From assembly GCF_023073415.1 (NCBI RefSeq), contig NZ_JADPJL010000008.1, forward strand, positions 930,001 through 994,000: a stretch of DNA of 64,000 nt. Reading direction: 5' to 3'. A program made the translations under genes and the position numbers. Source of the stretch: Bradyrhizobium sp. 190 (GTDB lineage: Bacteria; Pseudomonadota; Alphaproteobacteria; Rhizobiales; Xanthobacteraceae). How positions within the stretch are numbered: position 1 is the first letter of the stretch; every line of letters starts with the position of its first letter. Below are positions 59,996 through 64,000 of this stretch, in pieces. The notes under the pieces were generated by a model. The model saw only the letters and a list, made by a program, of their open reading frames with translations, had not been told where the DNA came from and did no database searches.

Positions 59996-61144
59996 TTGAC
60001 CATCAAGGGCAAAGCCTACATTGCCGGGATCTACGAGCATCCCACCCGGCACGCACCCGACAAATCAACTGCGCAGTTGCACGCCGAGGTCGCCAAGGGT
60101 GCGATCGAGGATGCCGGGCTCACCAAAGCCGACATCGATGGCTATTTCTGCGCCGGCGACGCCCCCGGCGGCCTCTGGCCGATGGTCGATTACCTCGGAT
60201 TAAAGGTGCGTCACATCGATTCCACCGAGACCGGCGGCTGTTCCTATTTGATCCATCTCGGCCACGCGGCAGAGGCGATCGCGGCGGGCAAATGCTCGAT
60301 CGCACTGGTCACGCTCGCCGGCAAGCCGCGCACCGGGGTGATGCCGCCACGCGCCGCCGGCGCGGAAGCCGATTTCGAGGCCGCCTATGGCGCGACCACC
60401 CACAATGCCTACGGCATGTGTGCCATGCGCCATATGCACGACTACGGCACCACCAGCGAACAGCTCGCCTGGATCAAGGTCGCGGCTTCCCATCACGCCC
60501 AGTACAACCCGCACGCGATGCTGAAGGATGTCGTCACCGTCGAGGACGTCATCAACTCGCCGATGATCTCCGATCCCTTGCACCGCATGGATTGCTGCGT
60601 CGTCACCGACGGCGGCGGCGCGATGATCGTGACCACGCCGGAAATCGCCAAAAGCCTGAAGAAGCCGCTGGTGCGGCTGATCGGCCATGGCGAGGCGATG
60701 AAGGGCCCGCGCGGTGGCAAGGACCTGGACCTCACTTATTCCGCCGGCGTCTGGTCCGGTCCGCGCGCGTTCGAAGAGGCCGGCGTGACGCCGAAGGATA
60801 TCAAGTACGCCTCGATCTATGACAGCTTCACCATCACCGTGCTGATGCAGCTCGAAGACCTCGGCTTCTGCAAGAAAGGCGAGGGCGGCAAGTTCGTCTC
60901 CGACGGCAATCTGATTTCCGGCGTCGGCAAGCTGCCGTTCAATACCGACGGCGGCGGCCTCTGCAGCAACCATCCCGTCAACCGCGGCGGCATGACCAAA
61001 ATCCTCGAGGCTGTCAGGCAATTGCGCGGCGAAGCTCATCCGAAGGTGCAGGTGCCGAATTGCGATCTCGCGATCGCCCACGGCACCGGCGGTCTTCTCG
61101 GCGTGCGTCACGCCGCCTCAACCTGCATTCTGGAGCGCGTGTGA
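59996..61144 (+). CDS. Thiolase family protein, SCP-x/acetyl-CoA acetyltransferase-like
   Basis: 382 residues from TTG 59996 with GGAGAA seven bases upstream; the frame is open into the repeat but similarity begins at TIKGKAYIAGIYEHP. DGYFCAGDAPGG, DSTETGGCSYLIHLGHAAEAIA (nucleophile Cys), DGGGAMIV and the C-terminal CDLAIAHGTGGLLG (catalytic His of the GHxxG type) place it in the SCP2-thiolase branch. It cleaves 3-ketoacyl-CoA of branched or bulky acids. Its stop overlaps a DUF35 gene, the usual partner of such thiolases. Confidence 0.9.
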   Translation: MTIKGKAYIAGIYEHPTRHAPDKSTAQLHAEVAKGAIEDAGLTKADIDGYFCAGDAPGGLWPMVDYLGLKVRHIDSTETGGCSYLIHLGHAAEAIAAGKCSIALVTLAGKPRTGVMPPRAAGAEADFEAAYGATTHNAYGMCAMRHMHDYGTTSEQLAWIKVAASHHAQYNPHAMLKDVVTVEDVINSPMISDPLHRMDCCVVTDGGGAMIVTTPEIAKSLKKPLVRLIGHGEAMKGPRGGKDLDLTYSAGVWSGPRAFEEAGVTPKDIKYASIYDSFTITVLMQLEDLGFCKKGEGGKFVSDGNLISGVGKLPFNTDGGGLCSNHPVNRGGMTKILEAVRQLRGEAHPKVQVPNCDLAIAHGTGGLLGVRHAASTCILERV

Positions 61145-61533
61145 TGGCTGAAGCGAAAAAATATCCGGCGCCGGTGACCAATCCCGAGACCGCGCAGTTC
61201 TGGGAAGCGGCAAAGGCCGGCAAGTTCATGATCAAGCGCTGCACCGCCTGCGGCGAGCCGCATTATTTCCCGCGCTCGATCTGCCCGTTCTGTTTCTCTG
61301 ACAAGACGGTATGGGAAGAAAGCTCGGGTGAAGCCACGATCTACACCTACAGCCTGATGCGCAAATCGCCGACCGGACCGTACGCGATCGCCTTTGTCAC
61401 GCTGAAGGAAGGCCCATCGCTGCAGACCAACATCGTCGATTGCGATCTAACGAGCCTGAAGATCGGCCAGAAGGTGAAGGTGGTGTTCAAGCCCACCGAC
61501 GGCGCCCCGCTGCCGTTCTTCACGCCGGCCTAG
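61144..61533 (+). CDS. DUF35/OB-fold zinc-ribbon protein, thiolase partner
   Basis: 129 residues; ATG shares one base with the thiolase stop (TGATG). KRCTACGEPHYFPRSICPFC is the rubredoxin-like zinc ribbon (CxxC...CxxC), followed by the OB fold (ATIYTYSLMRKSPTGPYAIAFVTL, KIGQKVKVVF). In archaea and actinobacteria such proteins bind the thiolase or hydratase and help bind CoA substrates. Overlap indicates a stoichiometric complex. Confidence 0.92.
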   Translation: MAEAKKYPAPVTNPETAQFWEAAKAGKFMIKRCTACGEPHYFPRSICPFCFSDKTVWEESSGEATIYTYSLMRKSPTGPYAIAFVTLKEGPSLQTNIVDCDLTSLKIGQKVKVVFKPTDGAPLPFFTPA

Positions 61534-61548
61534 AGTCTTCCCCTTCTC

Positions 61549-61905
61549 CCCTCATGTCCGCCGTAGCCTTCGGCGAAGGCGGATGTGGGAGAAGGTGGCG
61601 CGAAGCGCCGGATGAGGGGTTCTCTCCGCGAGCGATGTGCTTGCGGAGCCAACCCCTCACCCAAGCGAGTTTGTTGCCGGCGCCGGTGTAGCCCTCTCCC
61701 ACAAGGGGAGAGGGCGCAGCAACGGGCACCGGGCCAGCTTCCCTTCTCCCCTTGTGGGAGAAGGTGGCGCGAAGCGCCGGATGAGGGGTTCTCTCCGCGA
61801 GCGATGTGCTTGCGGAGCCAACCCCTCACCCAAACGAGTTTGTTGCGGGTGCCGGTGATGCCCTCTCCCACAAGGGGAGAGGGCGCTGCAACGGGCACCG
61901 GCGAA
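61549..61905. repeat. Tandem pair of 169-bp palindromic units
   Basis: The sequence from GAAGGTGGCGCGAAGCGCCG (61591) recurs with few changes from 61760, a period of 169 bases. Each unit opens and closes with CCTTCTCCCC... / CTCTCCCACAAGGGGAGAGG-like arms, so each is itself a large palindrome. The left end contains the TCCGCCGTAGC...GCGAAGGCGGA core. Confidence 0.88.
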
Positions 61906-61932
61906 GAAGAAAGTTCGGGAGAGAGTTCAAAC

Positions 61933-62793
61933 ATGCCGATCAATTACGAACAGCTCATGGCCCTGAAAAATCTCGGCCAGAAATATGCCTATACCGACCG
62001 CGAGGTGATGCTCTACGCCTACGGCATCGGCATGGGCGCCGACCCCATGGACGAGAACGAACTCGCCTACGTCAACGAAGGCACCTTTACCCCGCGTCCG
62101 CTCAAGGTCGTTCCGACCTTCGCCTCGGTGGCGGCGTGGGGTTCGAACCCCGGCGAGATGAATCTCAACCGCGTGATGGTGGTCGACGGCGAGCGCGACA
62201 TCACCTTTCACAAGCCGCTGCCGGGCGCGGCCAAGATCACGGCCGACTCGACCGTGCTCGATGTCTTCGACAAGGGCAAGGACAAGGGCGCCGTGATCAG
62301 GCACCAGACCGTGCTGAAGGACGAGAACGGCGAGAAGCTCGCCACCCTGGTCGCCTCGCGTTTCGCCCGCGGCGATGGCGGCTTTGGCGGCCCTTCCGAG
62401 GGCCAGCCCGAACCGCACAAGGTGCCGAGCCGCGCGCCCGACAAGATCGTCGACATCACGACGCGGCCGGATCAGGCGCTGGTCTATCGCCTCTGCGGCG
62501 ACCGCAACCCGCTGCACTCCGATCCCGAGTTCGCCAAGAAGGCCGGCTTCCCGAAGCCGATCCTGCACGGCATGTGCACCTACGGCATCACCTGCCGCGG
62601 CGTGCTGCAGACCTATGCCGATTACGATCCGTCCGCCTTCAGACAGCACATCGCGCGGTTTTCCTCGCCGGTCTTCCCCGGCGAGACCGTGACGATGGAA
62701 TTGTGGAAGGACGGCAATGTCGTCTCGTTCGAAGCCAAGGTGAAGGCGAGGGGAGTCACCGTGATCAAGAGCGGAAAGACGGTGCTGGGGTGA
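61933..62793 (+). CDS. MaoC/hydratase-2 family enoyl-CoA hydratase
   Basis: 286 residues from ATG 61933 (GGGAGAG upstream); the frame is open through the tandem repeat but is not coding there. Double hot-dog protein: N-terminal half IGMGADPMDENELAYVNEG, C-terminal half with the hydratase-2 motif YRLCGDRNPLHSDPEFAKKAGFP split as GDRNPLHSD (catalytic Asp/His) and ILHGMCTYG. Same layout as the hydratase-2 part of peroxisomal MFE-2. It forms (R)-3-hydroxyacyl-CoA. The repeats separate it from the DUF35 gene, but orientation and function keep it in the same set. Confidence 0.92.
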   Translation: MPINYEQLMALKNLGQKYAYTDREVMLYAYGIGMGADPMDENELAYVNEGTFTPRPLKVVPTFASVAAWGSNPGEMNLNRVMVVDGERDITFHKPLPGAAKITADSTVLDVFDKGKDKGAVIRHQTVLKDENGEKLATLVASRFARGDGGFGGPSEGQPEPHKVPSRAPDKIVDITTRPDQALVYRLCGDRNPLHSDPEFAKKAGFPKPILHGMCTYGITCRGVLQTYADYDPSAFRQHIARFSSPVFPGETVTMELWKDGNVVSFEAKVKARGVTVIKSGKTVLG

Positions 62794-62821
62794 TGACGTC
62801 TGTGCCGCTGTGAATTGTTGT

Positions 62822-62907
62822 CGTCATGCCCGGGCTTGTCCCGGGCATCCACGTCTTTTCTCGGCGAAGGAAGGCGTGGATGGCCGGGACAAGCCCGGCC
62901 ATGACGG
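62822..62907. repeat. Palindromic repeat, CGTCATGCCCGGGCTTG family
   Basis: CGTCATGCCCGGGCTTGTCC ... GGACAAGCCCGGCCATGACG with inner ATCCACGTC / GGCGTGGAT. A common Rhizobiales intergenic palindrome between the hydratase and SDR genes. Confidence 0.88.
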
Positions 62908-62938
62908 CGAATAACAAACGACGAATGGGAGCAAGACC

Positions 62939-63817
62939 ATGGGATTACTCGACGGCAAGGTCGCGATCATCACCGGCGCGGGCGGCGGGCTCGGCGAGGC
63001 CTACGCCAAACTATTCGCCCGCGAAGGCGCGGCAGTCGTGGTCAACGATCTCGGCGGCCCCCGCGACGGTTCCGGTTCGGACAAGTCGATGGCGCAGCAG
63101 GTGGTCGATGCGATCAAGGCCGAGGGTGGCCGCGCCGTCGCCAACGGTTCCGACATCTCGACTATCGCTGGCGGGCAGTCGGTGTTCGACGACGCCATCA
63201 AGAATTTCGGCCGGGCCGACATCCTGGTGAACAACGCCGGCATCCTGCTCGACGAGACTTTTGCAAAAGCCAAGGAAGCCAATTGGGACAGGGTGATCAA
63301 GGTGCATCTCAAAGGCACCTTCTGCTGCACCCAGCCGGTGTTCAAATGGATGCGCGAAAACGGCGGCGGCGTCATCGTCAACACGTCCTCGACCTCGGGC
63401 CTGATCGGCAATTTCGGCCAGACCAATTACGGCGCTGCCAAGGGCGGTATCTGGGGACTGTCGAACGTGCTGGCAATCGAGGGCCGCAAGTACAACATCC
63501 GGATCTGGACGCTGGCTCCGGGCGCGCTGACCCGGATGACCGCCGACCTGCCGCGCTATAAGGAGAACCCCGGCGCGGCGCTGGCTCCGGACGGCATCGC
63601 GCCGGCGGTGCTATACATGGTCAGCGATCTCTCGGGCGACCAGACCGGCAAGGTGCTTGGCGTCTCCGGCCCGCGCGGCGTGCGCGAGATGCGGATGATG
63701 GAAATGGAAGGCTGGAAACCGCCGTTCGCGGGATGGAAAGCCGAGGATATCGTGACCCACGCCAAGGACATCTTCTTCTCCGAAGAGCAGATCAAGATGG
63801 GGGCACGCCGGTTCTGA
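62939..63817 (+). CDS. SDR family (R)-3-hydroxyacyl-CoA dehydrogenase-like
   Basis: 292 residues; GGGAGCAAG precedes ATG. VAIITGAGGGLGEAYAKLFA binds NAD, DILVNNAGILLDETF is the NNAG strand, and NTSSTSGLIGNFGQTNYGAAKGG supplies the Ser-Tyr-Lys catalytic set. VVVNDLGGPRDGSGSDKSMAQ after strand 2 is the insertion seen in the dehydrogenase domain of peroxisomal MFE-2 (HSD17B4), which suggests it oxidises the product of the neighbouring hydratase. Confidence 0.93.
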   Translation: MGLLDGKVAIITGAGGGLGEAYAKLFAREGAAVVVNDLGGPRDGSGSDKSMAQQVVDAIKAEGGRAVANGSDISTIAGGQSVFDDAIKNFGRADILVNNAGILLDETFAKAKEANWDRVIKVHLKGTFCCTQPVFKWMRENGGGVIVNTSSTSGLIGNFGQTNYGAAKGGIWGLSNVLAIEGRKYNIRIWTLAPGALTRMTADLPRYKENPGAALAPDGIAPAVLYMVSDLSGDQTGKVLGVSGPRGVREMRMMEMEGWKPPFAGWKAEDIVTHAKDIFFSEEQIKMGARRF

Positions 63818-63845
63818 TGCTTTGCCGGCGTTGTGGAGGTGCACC

Positions 63846-64000
63846 ATGCTCGCATTACGGCCGGCGCGTCCGGAGGAAGGTCCCGCTCTAACCGAGCTGT
63901 GCCTGCGCTCCAAGGCCGTGTGGGGATATGACGACGCGTTCATGCAAGCCTGTCGCAGGGAGCTCACGCTGACGCCGGCAGCCATCATGGCATCCCAGGT
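63846..64000 (+). CDS. GNAT family acetyltransferase, 3' end beyond window
   Basis: First 51 codons only: ATG 63846 after GGAGGTGCACC, product LALRPARPEEGPALTELCLRSKAVWGYDDAFMQ. The LRPARPEEGPALTELC opening and WGYDDAFM are typical of GNATs with N-terminal strand-helix start. The acetyl-CoA loop lies outside the window. Confidence 0.8.
   Translation, partial: MLALRPARPEEGPALTELCLRSKAVWGYDDAFMQACRRELTLTPAAIMASQ

Noticed and set aside
59373..60052. Several overlapping hypothetical proteins before the thiolase gene
   Set aside because: They are translations of a repeated DNA element in different frames and lack ribosome sites.
61585..61932. N-terminal extension of the hydratase through the tandem repeat
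   Set aside because: The extension translates palindromic repeats; a ribosome site and family start lie at 61933.
1..64000. CRISPR arrays, tRNA or rRNA genes, integrase or transposase genes
   Set aside because: None could be identified by reading; palindromic repeats are dispersed, not spaced as arrays, and no cloverleaf or recombinase motif was seen.

Overview
The window looks like chromosomal DNA of a Bradyrhizobium-type alphaproteobacterium. The support is high GC coding sequence, an acpXL-fabZ-fabF-fabF-lpxXL cluster for the very-long-chain fatty acid of rhizobial lipid A, an ATP12 chaperone, propionyl-CoA carboxylase beta, many twin-arginine-like signal peptides, and a dense scatter of GTAGGGTGGGCAAAG-type palindromes. 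The genus is inferred from recognised families, not from a search.

Layout. 1-5.9 kb: 5'-complete but 3'-cut PQQ alcohol dehydrogenase with a lanthanide-type Asp pair, a GNAT, and a rhodanese / aminotransferase / polyamine-binding-protein run. 5.9-10.2 kb: minus-strand lipid A VLCFA operon, with no adh gene between fabF1 and lpxXL. 10.5-13.5 kb: a GyrI-like gene broken by one TGA codon and two secreted alpha/beta hydrolases. 13.6-17.7 kb: HigBA-like toxin-antitoxin overlapping an rlu pseudouridine synthase, an amidohydrolase, ATP12. 17.8-24.2 kb: FliK-like/FlhB-tail pair, class D beta-lactamase, a serine hydrolase with beta-lactamase motifs, a putative lipoprotein, dienelactone hydrolase, DUF4260. 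24.3-28.5 kb: pccB, a low-GC nuclease-like gene overlapping its stop codon, then decayed copies of two genes that are intact elsewhere in the window. 28.7-41 kb: an FtsZ outside any visible dcw cluster, exported isoaspartyl methyltransferase, TctC-type binding protein, glycerophosphodiesterase, a Trp/Arg-rich exported protein, regulators and small enzymes.

The most notable locus is 43.1-47.5 kb. It encodes a 167-residue precursor with a Cys-free leader and a 20-Cys, Gly-rich CxxC-repeat tail, a fused E1-like/YcaO cyclodehydratase, and a SagB-type flavin dehydrogenase. This is a complete azoline/azole RiPP (TOMM) maturation set without a visible exporter or immunity gene. It lies between two ~244-bp direct repeats of the 3' end of an isocitrate-lyase/PEP-mutase-family gene (40,864-41,107 and 47,687-47,930), which marks the segment as an inserted or rearranged island.

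48-64 kb: an FAD monooxygenase with an extra N-terminal domain, a TRIC channel protein, triheme cytochrome c, fused indolepyruvate ferredoxin oxidoreductase, a CorA-type transporter, a PEP-CTERM surface protein, a widespread non-coding repeat, and a thiolase / DUF35 / hydratase / SDR set that resembles peroxisomal MFE-2 plus SCP-x split into separate genes. The window ends inside a GNAT gene. No rRNA, tRNA, CRISPR array, transposase or integrase was recognised.
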